Shown: positions 9,074 through 17,412 of the stretch, piece after piece | How the letters are laid out: each line of letters begins with the position of its first letter | Numbering within the stretch: the first letter of the stretch is position 1 | Origin: CADEFX01 sp046154585 | GTDB taxonomy: Bacteria; Pseudomonadota; Alphaproteobacteria; Rhizobiales; Hyphomicrobiaceae | Direction of reading: 5' to 3' | Length of the DNA stretch: 64,000 bases | NCBI GenBank assembly: GCA_046154585.1 | Contig: JBJXDX010000087.1 | Span: 1 to 64,000 of the forward strand | Notes under the pieces: generated by a model | Told to the model about the DNA's origin: nothing | Database searches by the model: none | The model's input: the letters and a program-made list of their open reading frames with translations, nothing else | Program-made: the position numbers and the translations under genes

Positions 9074-9950
9074 CTACCTGGAAGCCCTGCTGGCTTCGCA
9101 GAAACTGGACGCCACAAGCGAGGAGTGGAAGGCGCTCGACACGGAGGCCGCGAAGATCGAGGCGATCCTCCGTATGGCTTATCCCATGAGCGCGCTGACC
9201 TTCACGCACGGCGGCTCACGCGCGAAGGGCACTATGATCCGCGAGGACTACGATCTCGATGAGGTGGCGTATTTCGGGAACGGCGACACGGAGCCCGGCG
9301 AGACGCTCGAAGACATTTACGAGAACGTGGCCAAGCTTGTAGCCAAGCACTATACGGTACGGCGCAAGCGCTCGGCCCTCCGACTTGGCATGAAGGATGG
9401 CCGCGATCTTAAGGTTGACCTCGTTCCTGGCCGCTACGTTGATGCGTCGATGACCGATGTCTTCATCCACCAGAATGAGGGCAGCAAGGAGAGGTTGAAA
9501 ACCAATATCCGCAAGCACATCGCGCACATACAGGGCAGCGGTTGCACCGACGAAATCATGTTGGGCAAGCTCTGGCGCACGCGCAACGGCATTGGCATTA
9601 AGACGTTCCCCCTAGAGCTGCTCGTGATCGAAGCGCTGCGGCCGGACGGCAGTGGTAGGCTCAGTGACAGGTTCGAACGGGTGCTCACGGTATTTGCAGA
9701 GGACATCGGCAACCTCACCATCGAGGACCCCGCGAACCGGACGGGCAATGACCTCTCGCACGCGCTGTCAGCAAGGTTGCGCACCGAGCTCTCAAAGATT
9801 GCAGCCGACACACTCGCCACCGCGCGCGAATACGGCTGGGAGCATGTCTTCGGCAAGGTGCAGGGGCTCCAGGCAGCGCCGAGGGTGGAGGTCCTGCGTG
9901 CGGCCGCGGCCGGCATCGCGCCCACAAAACCCTGGTGTTCGCTGACATGA
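9060..9950 (+). CDS. CBASS CD-NTase (cyclic oligonucleotide synthase)
   Basis: The 296-residue protein has the nucleotidyltransferase signature GGSRAKGT (about residue 51), the metal-binding pair in YDLDEVAYF (about 66) and the third aspartate in LKVDLVPGR (about 120). The catalytic triad is therefore intact. It is placed between a SAVED effector and an E2-like gene, overlapping both, which defines it as the CBASS signal synthase. The clade and nucleotide product cannot be read with confidence. Cap5 partners often make cyclic dinucleotides. Confidence 0.85.
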   Translation: MNGNSYLEALLASQKLDATSEEWKALDTEAAKIEAILRMAYPMSALTFTHGGSRAKGTMIREDYDLDEVAYFGNGDTEPGETLEDIYENVAKLVAKHYTVRRKRSALRLGMKDGRDLKVDLVPGRYVDASMTDVFIHQNEGSKERLKTNIRKHIAHIQGSGCTDEIMLGKLWRTRNGIGIKTFPLELLVIEALRPDGSGRLSDRFERVLTVFAEDIGNLTIEDPANRTGNDLSHALSARLRTELSKIAADTLATAREYGWEHVFGKVQGLQAAPRVEVLRAAAAGIAPTKPWCSLT

Positions 9951-10624
9951 GCGCACCTTGGTTCGAGCGCGACCCGGCCGCGTATAGAGCCCTCGAACGG
10001 CTCTTGCGCGCGCGCCACCCCACACTGCATGCCTTCATTGAGAACGGCGAATGCCGCCTGCGCGGCACCTACGCTGCGATCGATGGGGATCGCTACGCGC
10101 TTGAGATTGCCTTGCCCGCCAACTATCCGCGCTCATTGCCGGATGTTTGGGAGACGGGCGGGCGCATTCCGCGCGAGATCGATCGCCATGTTTTTCCCGC
10201 CAGCGGTGCCCTGTGCCTCGGCGTGCCGCTGGCGCTCTGGATCGCGATGAAGGGTGACTTCAGCGTGGATCGCATGCTCGACTACCCTATCCGCGGCTTC
10301 CTGGTCGGCAACAGCCTGGTCGAACAGGGTGAGCCTTGGCCGCACGGTGACCGGTCGCATGGCGCCGCCGGCATCCTTGAGCATTTCGGGGAGTTCGTCG
10401 GTACGGCAGACCCTATGATGGTCGGGTCGCTTCTTGTCAATTTGCTCGAGCACAAAGTGCGAGGTCACTGGCTATGCCCGTGCGGCAGCGGCCGGATTAT
10501 CCGGAAGTGCCATCGTGAAGCGGTCGAGACCTTGCGGCAGGCACCACCTTCGATGCTGACCCATGCCCTCGAGACGATCGTGAAAAACCTGAAGCACCGA
10601 CGGGAAATGAGCGCGGCAGCCTGA
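9947..10624 (+). CDS. CBASS E2-like ubiquitin-conjugating protein with C-terminal SEC-C motif
   Basis: The 225-residue protein has an E2-like core: LEIALPANYPRSLPDVWE (the YP segment of E2 folds) and HVFPASGALCLGVP, where the cysteine near residue 90 sits at the E2 active-site position. The C-terminus has WLCPCGSGRIIRKCH, a SEC-C type zinc motif. The ATG lies in an ATGA overlap with the CD-NTase gene. No E1 (ThiF) or JAB gene follows, so the system is of the short type II kind, where a lone E2 acts on the CD-NTase. The SEC-C tail is an addition to the minimal E2. Confidence 0.75.
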   Translation: MSAPWFERDPAAYRALERLLRARHPTLHAFIENGECRLRGTYAAIDGDRYALEIALPANYPRSLPDVWETGGRIPREIDRHVFPASGALCLGVPLALWIAMKGDFSVDRMLDYPIRGFLVGNSLVEQGEPWPHGDRSHGAAGILEHFGEFVGTADPMMVGSLLVNLLEHKVRGHWLCPCGSGRIIRKCHREAVETLRQAPPSMLTHALETIVKNLKHRREMSAAA

Positions 10625-11132
10625 AGCAAGACCGGATGAGCCAGGAATCTATCGCGGCACGGCGAGCTTCTCGGCTATTGATGAGATAACTGTGAATTAT
10701 CGCTCTTGGGTGCGCCCGCGTAATTACGGTCGCCACGGGCAGTAGTACGCGCTGCATGCATCGCCGCACCTTGCTGGCGCTTTCTTCCTACACCACGCAC
10801 AACGCCTAGAATCGCTTTGCTATTTTTCGTAGCGTCACCCGCGGGTCACAAACCCGATGTCTACTTCGCGTATTGCACAGTCCACGCTTTTTCCAGGAGG
10901 CTCCCGCGTGGCCACGCCAAAAGCGGAGGAAATGCATGCTTGTGATCGCTTTGTCTCTCGTAGCCACTTAGCTCCACTCATTTTACGCTTCCTGTCGATT
11001 TCACTGGGCGGGCGCTCGGTCGCCCAACGCTGGCGAGCTTGACTCCGTAATCTCTACTGCCGTGACAGCTCTGCGGCTCCGCATCTCTGGTGCGGAACGG
11101 CCCCCGTATTGCGTGATCAGAAGGGAAAGAGC
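10625..11132. other. Intergenic region between defence island and transfer core
   Basis: About 500 bases with no supported gene on either strand. The short ORFs lack ribosome binding sites and recognisable motifs. A GGGCG...CGCCC inverted repeat is present near 11008-11025. It probably marks the junction of an inserted defence cassette. Confidence 0.4.
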
Positions 11133-11663
11133 ATGGCTCCTCTACTCAAGCCGTCCGAGTGTAGCGTGTTGGTCCTGGACAGTGCCAGCGAGCCGAGCGT
11201 TCAACACGCTGACGTCGGCCGCGACCGGATCCTGCGGGCTGCCTCCTTGTGCGGCATCCCATCGTTTTTCGCTGCGCGCGACCACACGAAGTCAGCCGCG
11301 CACGGTGCCCCACCGAAATCGCCCAATCAACACATTTACAGTCCCCCAATGCCGGGAAGCCCTTGGGCCGAAACGCCTCTCGGCCTCGCGCTCGCCAAGA
11401 CGAGCCGGACGTCGCTGCTCATTTGCGGCTACTGGCTCGACGAATGCATCACCTTCACAGCGCTCAACGCGCTCGCGGAGGGCTACGACATCTACCTCGT
11501 GACCGATGCTTCGCCGCCCCTCGAGGTGGACCAGCAGCACATATCAATCTTGCGTCTTGTCCAGGCTGGCGTCGTTCCCACCACCGCCAGACAAGTTGTC
11601 CGCGAGTGGGCCGGTGAAATCCCTGACGCCGACCAGAGAGCCCAGCTTCTAGCTCTCCTATAG
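11133..11663 (+). CDS. Isochorismatase-fold cysteine hydrolase
   Basis: The protein (about 176 residues) has an N-terminal aspartate strand (CSVLVLDSASEP) and the nucleophile region LLICGYWLDECITFTALNAL followed by GYDIYLVTDA. These are the Asp and Cys signatures of the isochorismatase/nicotinamidase superfamily. The substrate is unknown. The ATG is chosen for its AAGGGAAAG ribosome binding site. An in-frame TTG 24 bases earlier lacks one. It stands alone before the FseA-like gene. Confidence 0.75.
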   Translation: MAPLLKPSECSVLVLDSASEPSVQHADVGRDRILRAASLCGIPSFFAARDHTKSAAHGAPPKSPNQHIYSPPMPGSPWAETPLGLALAKTSRTSLLICGYWLDECITFTALNALAEGYDIYLVTDASPPLEVDQQHISILRLVQAGVVPTTARQVVREWAGEIPDADQRAQLLALL

Positions 11664-11872
11664 CGCGCTCGGTCCGTGTTCATCATAAGTAAAGTTCCTC
11701 ACCAGCTGCACGCCTTGGTTGGCCCGCCCCTTGAACGCACGTGCCCAATGGGAGGCGTTGCGGCGCTGGCGAGCAAGCAGGCGTCCACTCCGCAATTGTA
11801 CAAGACCGAGCACATCAAGCTCGTCCGCTGCAACGCACACGGTCCCATCGAACATGACGTTCGAGGTGTCGT

Positions 11873-12689
11873 ATGCCGCGTCGACGATTCTATGTGGGCC
11901 CAGCCTGGCCGCCCCGCCTCAGCAACTACGATTATCTTCGCGCCGTTGGAGACGCCGATTGGGCCTGGGAGTTCCTGCGCCGCAGTCCGCTTTACCAGCG
12001 CGACCATCGCTTGTATCAGCTGTTCTCCGAAAGGCCCGTCCGGCACACGCGCGGCCTCCTCTTGACAAAAACGCGCCGGCGCTGCCGTCGCGCGGAGGCC
12101 TGGGACCTCAGTTCCTTTCGTCGACCCAATGTTGCCAGTGCTCCAGGCGCCGGTCACGTGGTTGCCAAGCAGCGACCTTCCGGTCATGACGGCTCGCGCC
12201 GACCGGCTCGGTGTCGCCGCCGACGCCGATTTTTGTGCCGACGTCTTGCACGGGCTGGCATCGATCCACATTGATGCGGTCGGCCGGCAGCATGTCGTCG
12301 TCAAATCCGGCAGCCGCCGGGTGACGATCTGCATCCGGGGAGCCGCCGTTGCCGTCGCGCCAGCCAGGGTCACATTCGAGATGACCAGCCTGGCAGGCCT
12401 GTTCGCGGCACAGCGCAGGGTCGCAGCATTGCAGCAGATCTTCGACGATGAACCGGCCAGCGACCCGACTTGGACCATCACAGGTCAGGAGAAGCGCGAC
12501 GCCTTGATCGCGCTGGACGCCCTTTGCAACGGCGCCAGTCACCGTGACGTGGCAATACTGATCTTCGGATCGAACAAAGTCGATGCGGAATGGTCCGCCG
12601 ATGGTTGTGACCTCAAGGACTACGTCAGGCGCTGCCGCAACCGCGGCGTGCGCTTCATGCAGGGCGGCTATCGTCGCCTGCTCCGATGA
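11873..12689 (+). CDS. fseA: FseA-like excision activator (DUF6499 + DUF2285) requiring +1 frameshift
   Basis: Two overlapping frames encode one protein. Frame one gives YDYLRAVGDADWAWEFLRR (DUF6499-type N-terminus) up to AEAWDLSSF. The +1 frame continues VDPMLPVLQAPVTWLP and a DUF2285 domain ending MQGGYRRLLR. Joined at TTT (12116-12118) they give 271 residues. In ICEMlSymR7A, FseA, the activator of rdfS, is made from two ORFs by programmed +1 frameshifting, and it also lies in this transfer region. The gene here is followed by an RdfS-like gene and traF. The alternative is a simple frameshift mutation. Confidence 0.75.
12113..12122 (+). promoter_or_regulatory. Candidate programmed +1 ribosomal frameshift site, UCC_UUU_CGU
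   Basis: In the upstream frame the codons at the join are TCC TTT CGT. Sliding one base places tRNA-Phe on TTC and the next codon is GTC, which opens the DUF2285 frame. The sequence is identical to the +1 shift site of influenza A PA-X. The downstream frame is blocked only by a TGA at 12063-12065, upstream of the join, and the upstream frame runs on to 12274. Confidence 0.65.
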
Positions 12690-12784
12690 CCCCGTGGCGT
12701 TTAGCGAAAATTTGTACGAGCCACTGCCGCCCCGTTCAGACTTCCCGCATTGTCTCGCAGTGTTTCACTTCTGCACGGTGTGTC

Positions 12785-13093
12785 ATGTCGGAACACGAAG
12801 AGACGCCCTTCCTGACGGCTGCGGAAGCGGCCGTATTCCTGAATTTGAACCCCCGCATCCTCGACACTATGCGTGGCGACGACGTGGATCGCGACGGGTC
12901 TCCCTACCTGACGGTGGTCGAGGCCGCCGCCTTCCTGCGCCTCAAACCCCGCACGCTCGATAACATGCGCTGCAACGGTATCGGCCCAACCTATTGCAAG
13001 CACGGTGGCCGCATCCGCTACAGCTTTCAGGACGTCGTCGCCTGGTCCAGGGCCAGCCGCCGCAGGTCTACGGCCGAGAAGGCGCCTCCTTGA
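12785..13093 (+). CDS. RdfS-like recombination directionality factor with duplicated HTH
   Basis: The 102-residue protein contains two copies of a MerR/excisionase-type helix-turn-helix: FLTAAEAAVFLNLNPRILD then YLTVVEAAAFLRLKPRTLD. Only the second copy has the following wing (GGRIRYSFQDVVAW). RdfS of Mesorhizobium ICEs is a small protein of this fold that drives excision, and its gene lies near traF, as here. The ATG at 12785 is preferred. An earlier ATG overlaps the FseA stop but adds a low-complexity leader. The stop overlaps the TraF start. Confidence 0.7.
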   Translation: MSEHEETPFLTAAEAAVFLNLNPRILDTMRGDDVDRDGSPYLTVVEAAAFLRLKPRTLDNMRCNGIGPTYCKHGGRIRYSFQDVVAWSRASRRRSTAEKAPP

Positions 13094-13584
13094 GAGCCGG
13101 GTGGATTGCAGCCATCGTTGTCGTGGCGGTGATCTCCACGATCATATCGCCGCGGCGTTTACTCTTTGTCTGGAATGTCACGCCCAGCACTCCGATCGGG
13201 TTTTACATCGTCACGCAGGCTATACCCAATCGCGGCGACCTCGTTGTCACGCGTCTGCCACCTGGCATGGAAGCCCTGGCCGTATCCCGTGCCATGTTGT
13301 CTGCCAATACTCCGGTCTTGAAGCCGATCGCCGCCCTCGCCGGCGATCTCGTTTGCCGTTCCAGCTCCACGGTCACCATCAACGGGCGCTTCGCCGCCAT
13401 CGCGCGGGAGCTCGACCGACATGGCCGCAGCCTGCCAATTTGGCGAGGCTGCCGCCGACTCTCAGCATCTCAAATCTTCATCCTTGCCGGCCATCCAGAC
13501 AGCTTTGACAGCCGCTACTACGGGCCTCTAGACGCGCATCGTGCGCGCGGCGTTGCACATCCGCTGCTGACCTTTGCAAATTGA
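13090..13584 (+). CDS. traF: TraF, S26-family conjugative transfer signal peptidase
   Basis: The 164-residue protein has one N-terminal membrane helix, the catalytic serine region NVTPSTPIGFYIV (about residues 33-45) and the lysine region VLKPIAALAGDLVC, then the GHPDSFDSRYYGPL box of TraF-type peptidases. TraF matures or cyclises the TrbC pilin. The start is a TTG that overlaps the upstream TGA (TTGA), so it is coupled to the RdfS-like gene. The longer ORF upstream runs through that gene and is not needed. Confidence 0.8.
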   Translation: MRAGWIAAIVVVAVISTIISPRRLLFVWNVTPSTPIGFYIVTQAIPNRGDLVVTRLPPGMEALAVSRAMLSANTPVLKPIAALAGDLVCRSSSTVTINGRFAAIARELDRHGRSLPIWRGCRRLSASQIFILAGHPDSFDSRYYGPLDAHRARGVAHPLLTFAN

Positions 13585-14330
13585 CCTCCGCGGACGCCCG
13601 TCCGAGCCCAGGACAACCTCCCGCCTTGCTCGGAGCAAGATAAACAGCACCGACGGCATCCACGTGCATCCGTGTCACGAAGCGCATGGTTCTCCGCGTC
13701 AAACGTCTCGGCCAAATCGCTGGTAGTGACTATGAGCAAGATAAAGAGCTCACGCTCGACGGAGCGGTAGGTTCTTTGCAACCGCATGTTCACGATTTCA
13801 AGTTGCCCATCTCTTTTTGAGTTGATGATCACAATGGCGGGTCCCTCCCGTGGGCCAACGGCCCACACTCGGGTCGCGCTCTATCGCGCGGCAAATGAGG
13901 CCGCGCGACCGAGCCCCGACGACGCGGGTCTCGGCCCATTCGGGTCACGATCGCTCCCGCGGTCGCTCGTGGCACGCGCATCTGCAACAACGCGCACGAG
14001 CTTCGAGCCAACATCCGTGCGGCTTCGAGGTTTTGTGCTCTCCCGAGACGAGATTCCCTGGCGATATAGTGACCGCATCTCCCCGCGCCGAGCCGGTGAT
14101 CGCTCACCCCATCCTCAACGCCACGGCGCCTGGTTCCTTCGGTCTGCACGCCCATGCCCGCCGATACGGTGCGCAGGGTGTCGCAGGCGACGCCTTAGAG
14201 GCAAGCCGGCTGCGCCGGCTCCTCCGCTGCGCTGCGGCCCTGCGGGTGCCTCAGGCGTCTAGCCCGCGACGAGATGCGCACATCCGGCGGGAGATGGGCT
14301 TCCGCCGGATCGAAGAAAAGGAGCATCATC
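13585..14330. other. Long intergenic region with a GC-rich repeat
   Basis: About 745 bases without a recognised gene. It holds an inverted-repeat-containing element also found after the relaxase gene. A 116-residue minus-strand ORF (13518-13868) and several plus-strand ORFs have no family signature and mostly arginine-rich translations, so none is called. Confidence 0.4.
13868..13955 (+). repeat. Intergenic repeat copy 1
   Basis: Begins CTCGGGTCGCGCTCTA, contains a GCGCGGC/GCCGCGC hairpin, and ends CGGGT-ACGATCGCTC-like sequence. The same start, hairpin and end recur at 16976-17068 in the same orientation with substitutions. The two copies flank the DUF736-relaxase block. Confidence 0.7.
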
Positions 14331-14654
14331 ATGGCTACCATCGGATCCGTCACGAAGCGTACCGACGGCCGCTACGAAGGCGAGCTGCGCACGCTCTCTA
14401 TCCGTGCGGAGATCACCATCCTGCCGGTCGGCGACAAGTCATCGCCGAACCAGCCCGACTTCCGCGTGCTCTCGCAGGGCATCGAGATCGGCGCCGGCTG
14501 GCTCCGCACCGGTCAGACTTCCGGCAAGGAGTACGTCGCCCTGTCGATCGCCGCACCGGAGTTCGGTGCGCGGACGCTGTACGCCAACCTCGGGCGTGCC
14601 GCTGGTCAGAGCGATGAGAACGTCTACGCTCTGATCTGGAATCCGCAGGACTGA
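14331..14654 (+). CDS. DUF736 family protein
   Basis: The 107-residue soluble protein begins MATIGSVTKRTDGRYEGEL and contains NQPDFRVLSQGIEIGAGW, the conserved DUF736 pattern (a small beta-rich domain common in alphaproteobacterial ICEs and plasmids). The biochemical role is not known. The ATG is preceded by AAAAGGAG at good spacing, and a GC-rich terminator follows directly. A diverged paralogue closes the trb operon. Confidence 0.85.
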   Translation: MATIGSVTKRTDGRYEGELRTLSIRAEITILPVGDKSSPNQPDFRVLSQGIEIGAGWLRTGQTSGKEYVALSIAAPEFGARTLYANLGRAAGQSDENVYALIWNPQD

Positions 14655-14668
14655 GCGCGCCACGCTCT

Positions 14669-14699
14669 GGCCCTCGCGCCTGCGGGCGCGGGGGCCTTT
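14669..14699 (+). terminator. GC-rich hairpin after the DUF736 gene
   Basis: GGCCCTCGCGCC and GGCGCGGGGGCC form a stem around a short loop and are followed by TTTC. It lies 15 bases after the stop codon. The T-run is short. Confidence 0.65.
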
Positions 14700-15171
14700 C
14701 GCGCGTTTCGTCTCCCGGCAGCTCTGACGACGCGCAACGCCCACCCACCCGCCCAGCGATGATGGTCGACTTGGCTGTTGCGATGGTGCCGCGGCTGAGT
14801 TTTGCGTGCTTCTCTGCTGTGCCGCGATTCCCGTCGAGATCGGCCTTCACATTCTCGCTTTCCGTTTGGGCCAGGCCGTCTCGGTTGTGCCTTTCACCTG
14901 GAGCGGCGTCGGCATTTGCGTGATGTGCGTCATGACATTGCGTGACAGTCCGTGCAGTGAGATACCAGGGATAGGGGACATCAAGATAAAAGACGCGTGC
15001 TGCGGGCAATGTAACATATTGATTCACTGGAATGTTTTTGACGTCAGGTGGTGACGCGCATACGTCACGACATAGCCAAGTCGCTGAAATCGCGCGTTGT
15101 TTTTGACGCCATCTTGAAACGTTGGCGGAGCGATCCAAGTCGTGGAGTCGATCGTTGGAGAGACCACTCCC
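14700..15171. other. Intergenic region before relaxase; candidate oriT
   Basis: About 470 bases, less GC-rich than the surroundings, with direct repeats TTTTTGACG (15035-15043 and 15100-15108) and clustered TGACG/CGTCA elements between them. Position immediately upstream of the relaxase gene is where oriT is expected. No nic-site consensus could be confirmed. Confidence 0.35.
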
Positions 15172-16905
15172 ATGTCCGACGGCGACTTCACGCCGAAGCT
15201 TGGCCGCATCCGCGATCCAGGTCGCGCCAAAGCGCTGCGGCACGCCCAACGCGTGCTCGGCGAGGCGGTCAAGACGCGACCGTTGCGGCGTCCCAGCCAC
15301 ATCGGACCCAACGCGTTCAAGCGCGGGTTGGCGCAGGGTGCCGTATCGGCCTCCGGTCTGTTCAAGCCCGGCACGCGCCGCGTCATCGTCAAGGCACGCT
15401 ACACCCGCGAGAAGGCTGGCGAGCTCGGCGCAGCGCGGGCACACCTGCGCTACATCCAGCGCGACGGCGTCACGCGCGAGGGCGAGCCAGGCCGGCTCTA
15501 CGATCCGGCCGGCGATGATGCCGACGGTCAAGCCTTCCTCGCCCGCTCTGAGAATGACCCGCATCAGTTCCGCTTCATCGTCTCGGCTGAGGACAGCGAG
15601 CGGCTGGCGGACCTCAAACCGGTCATCCGCGATCTTATGCAGCAGATGGAGCGCGATCTCGGCACCAAGCTGGACTGGATTGCGGTCGACCATTTCAACA
15701 CCGGTCATCCCCACACCCATGTGGTCGTACGCGGCCGCGACGACCGCGGCCAGGACCTGGTGATGGCCCGCGACTATATCGGCCACGGCATCCGTGCCCG
15801 CGCACAGGATCTCGTGACGCTGGAGCTGGGTCCCGAGACCGAGATCGAGCGCATCGCCAAGCTGACCCGGGAGGTGGTGCAGGAGCGCTTCACGCTGCTC
15901 GATCGCGCGCTCATCGGCCGCGCCAAGGACAACGTGCTGGCCATCACCGCCGCGGACGAAGGCGATCATGCCCGGCATGCCTTGCGGGTCGGGCGACTCA
16001 AGACACTCGAGCGCATGGGGCTGGCGCAAGAGCGGCGGCCCGGCGTGTGGCAGCTCGATGCCGACCTCGATGGCAAGCTGCGCCGGCTCGGCGAGCGCGC
16101 CGACAAGATCAAGATGATGCAGCGGGCGCTGGCCGACGCCGGCCTCGATCGCAGCGCCGCGAGCTATGCCGTGTTCGATCGTGGCCCCCGCCGTCAGCCG
16201 TTGTTCGGCAAGGTGGTCGGGGTCGGCTTCGTCGACGAGATCACCGATCGTCATTACGTGGTGGTCGACGGCACCGACGCCCGCGTGCACTACGTCGAGC
16301 TGGGGCGACTCAAGCCGGACAATGTGCCGGCGCGTGACAGCATCGTGCGCATCACCGGCGACCGCCTCGACGGCAAACCGCAGTCGGCGCCGCGCCTGCA
16401 GATCCTGTCGCGCGACGATGTCGCCCGGCTCGCCACCTACGATGGGCCGGTGTGGCTCGACCGCCTGGCCACGACGCCCGATGCGTCGATGCAGGCCGCA
16501 CGTGGTTTCGGTGCCGAGCTGTCACGTGCCGTTGCCGAGCGCCGCAATTGGCTGGTCTCGAACGACTTGGGACGTGTCCGCGGCGATGGTGCCTTCGAAG
16601 TGCGCACGTCGGCCTTTGCGCGCTTGCGGCAACGCGAATTGCAGCGCGTCGGTCAGGAGACGGCTGCCCGTGTGCGTGCGCCCTATCAGCCAGCCGCTCC
16701 GGGACAGCAGATTCAGGGGCGTATCGGCGACACCATCGACGCGCCGGGCGGTAAGGTCGTCATCGTGCATCGTGCCGGAGATTTCACGGTGGTGCCATGG
16801 TCGAGGCGCTTGGAGCAGATGCGTGGCCGCGAGGTTGTCGGCACCATGGGAGCGCACGAGCTGATGATCGGTCGCTCGCGCGGACGTGTCGGACCGCAGC
16901 GGTGA
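15172..16905 (+). CDS. rlxS: Conjugative relaxase, VirD2/RlxS-like, DUF3363
   Basis: The 577-residue protein nicks oriT and pilots the strand. The HUH motif lies in DHFNTGHPHTHVVVRG (about residue 172). An N-terminal basic region contains KARYTREKAGELGAARAHL, and the C-terminal half is the DUF3363 domain (VWLDRLATTPD, GFGAELSRAVAERRNWLV). An ATG preceded by GGAGAG is preferred to a GTG 30 bases earlier. It is flanked by intergenic repeats and followed by the ArdC-ParB operon. Confidence 0.85.
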   Translation: MSDGDFTPKLGRIRDPGRAKALRHAQRVLGEAVKTRPLRRPSHIGPNAFKRGLAQGAVSASGLFKPGTRRVIVKARYTREKAGELGAARAHLRYIQRDGVTREGEPGRLYDPAGDDADGQAFLARSENDPHQFRFIVSAEDSERLADLKPVIRDLMQQMERDLGTKLDWIAVDHFNTGHPHTHVVVRGRDDRGQDLVMARDYIGHGIRARAQDLVTLELGPETEIERIAKLTREVVQERFTLLDRALIGRAKDNVLAITAADEGDHARHALRVGRLKTLERMGLAQERRPGVWQLDADLDGKLRRLGERADKIKMMQRALADAGLDRSAASYAVFDRGPRRQPLFGKVVGVGFVDEITDRHYVVVDGTDARVHYVELGRLKPDNVPARDSIVRITGDRLDGKPQSAPRLQILSRDDVARLATYDGPVWLDRLATTPDASMQAARGFGAELSRAVAERRNWLVSNDLGRVRGDGAFEVRTSAFARLRQRELQRVGQETAARVRAPYQPAAPGQQIQGRIGDTIDAPGGKVVIVHRAGDFTVVPWSRRLEQMRGREVVGTMGAHELMIGRSRGRVGPQR

Positions 16906-16975
16906 GCTCGACATCCATTGATGCTGAGGGTTGCGATGGGGCGCCACACTTTGGGGCCGCCCCTCGCCCGGTGGG

Positions 16976-17068
16976 CTCGGGTCGCGCTCTAGTGCGCGGC
17001 GGCCATTGGCCGCGCACCGGAGCCGCGTGCCAGGCGCGCGTCTCCGCCCATCCGGGTGACGATCGCTC
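16976..17068 (+). repeat. Intergenic repeat copy 2
   Basis: Second copy of the CTCGGGTCGCGCTCTA element, with a perfect GCGCGGC/GCCGCGC-type hairpin and a CGGGTGACGATCGCTC end. It lies in the 507-base gap between the relaxase and ArdC genes. That gap also holds a short 38-codon ORF at 17095-17211 whose +1 frame encodes a lysine/arginine-rich tail. I leave the ORF uncalled. Confidence 0.7.
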
Positions 17069-17332
17069 GGCCGGACCACGCTGCCGATGTGACCATGCCG
17101 TCCAAGCGACCGGAAGACCGGGCCCACCAGAAAGCAGGACCTCGCCTGCTTCCCAAAGCCGCCCCCGGGATCGGTGAAGGGCGGCTCCGGGAAGCAGGAC
17201 AGCGAGCCTGAAACTGGTGCGCGCCGCGGTCGCAAGAGGCGGCGGCGCGGCGAGGTTTTGACAGGTCAGTGCGGGACTCGCGATCACACAGAAACGTGAT
17301 TTAATTCAATAAGATAACGGCTCTTTCCAATA

Positions 17333-17347
17333 GAACAAAAAAGGAAC
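17333..17347 (+). promoter_or_regulatory. SOS (LexA) box upstream of the ArdC-ParB operon
   Basis: GAAC-AAAAAAG-GAAC is an exact match to the alphaproteobacterial LexA consensus GAAC-N7-GAAC. It sits in an AT-rich patch 66 bases before the ArdC start, with TATGCTAAG just downstream as a possible -10 region. Confidence 0.7.
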
Positions 17348-17412
17348 ATATGCTAAGGTGATTGGGTCTTGAGACGCGAGTGTCGGCACCCTTTTTGTGT
17401 GGAGTTTTCGCC

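Noticed and set aside
13518..13868. A 116-codon minus-strand ORF in the gap after traF
   Set aside because: It overlaps traF antisense and the intergenic repeat, and shows no family signature or clear ribosome binding site.
17095..17211. A 38-codon ORF between the relaxase and ardC
   Set aside because: It has a basic extension only in another frame and no ribosome binding site; it may be a decayed gene but cannot be supported.
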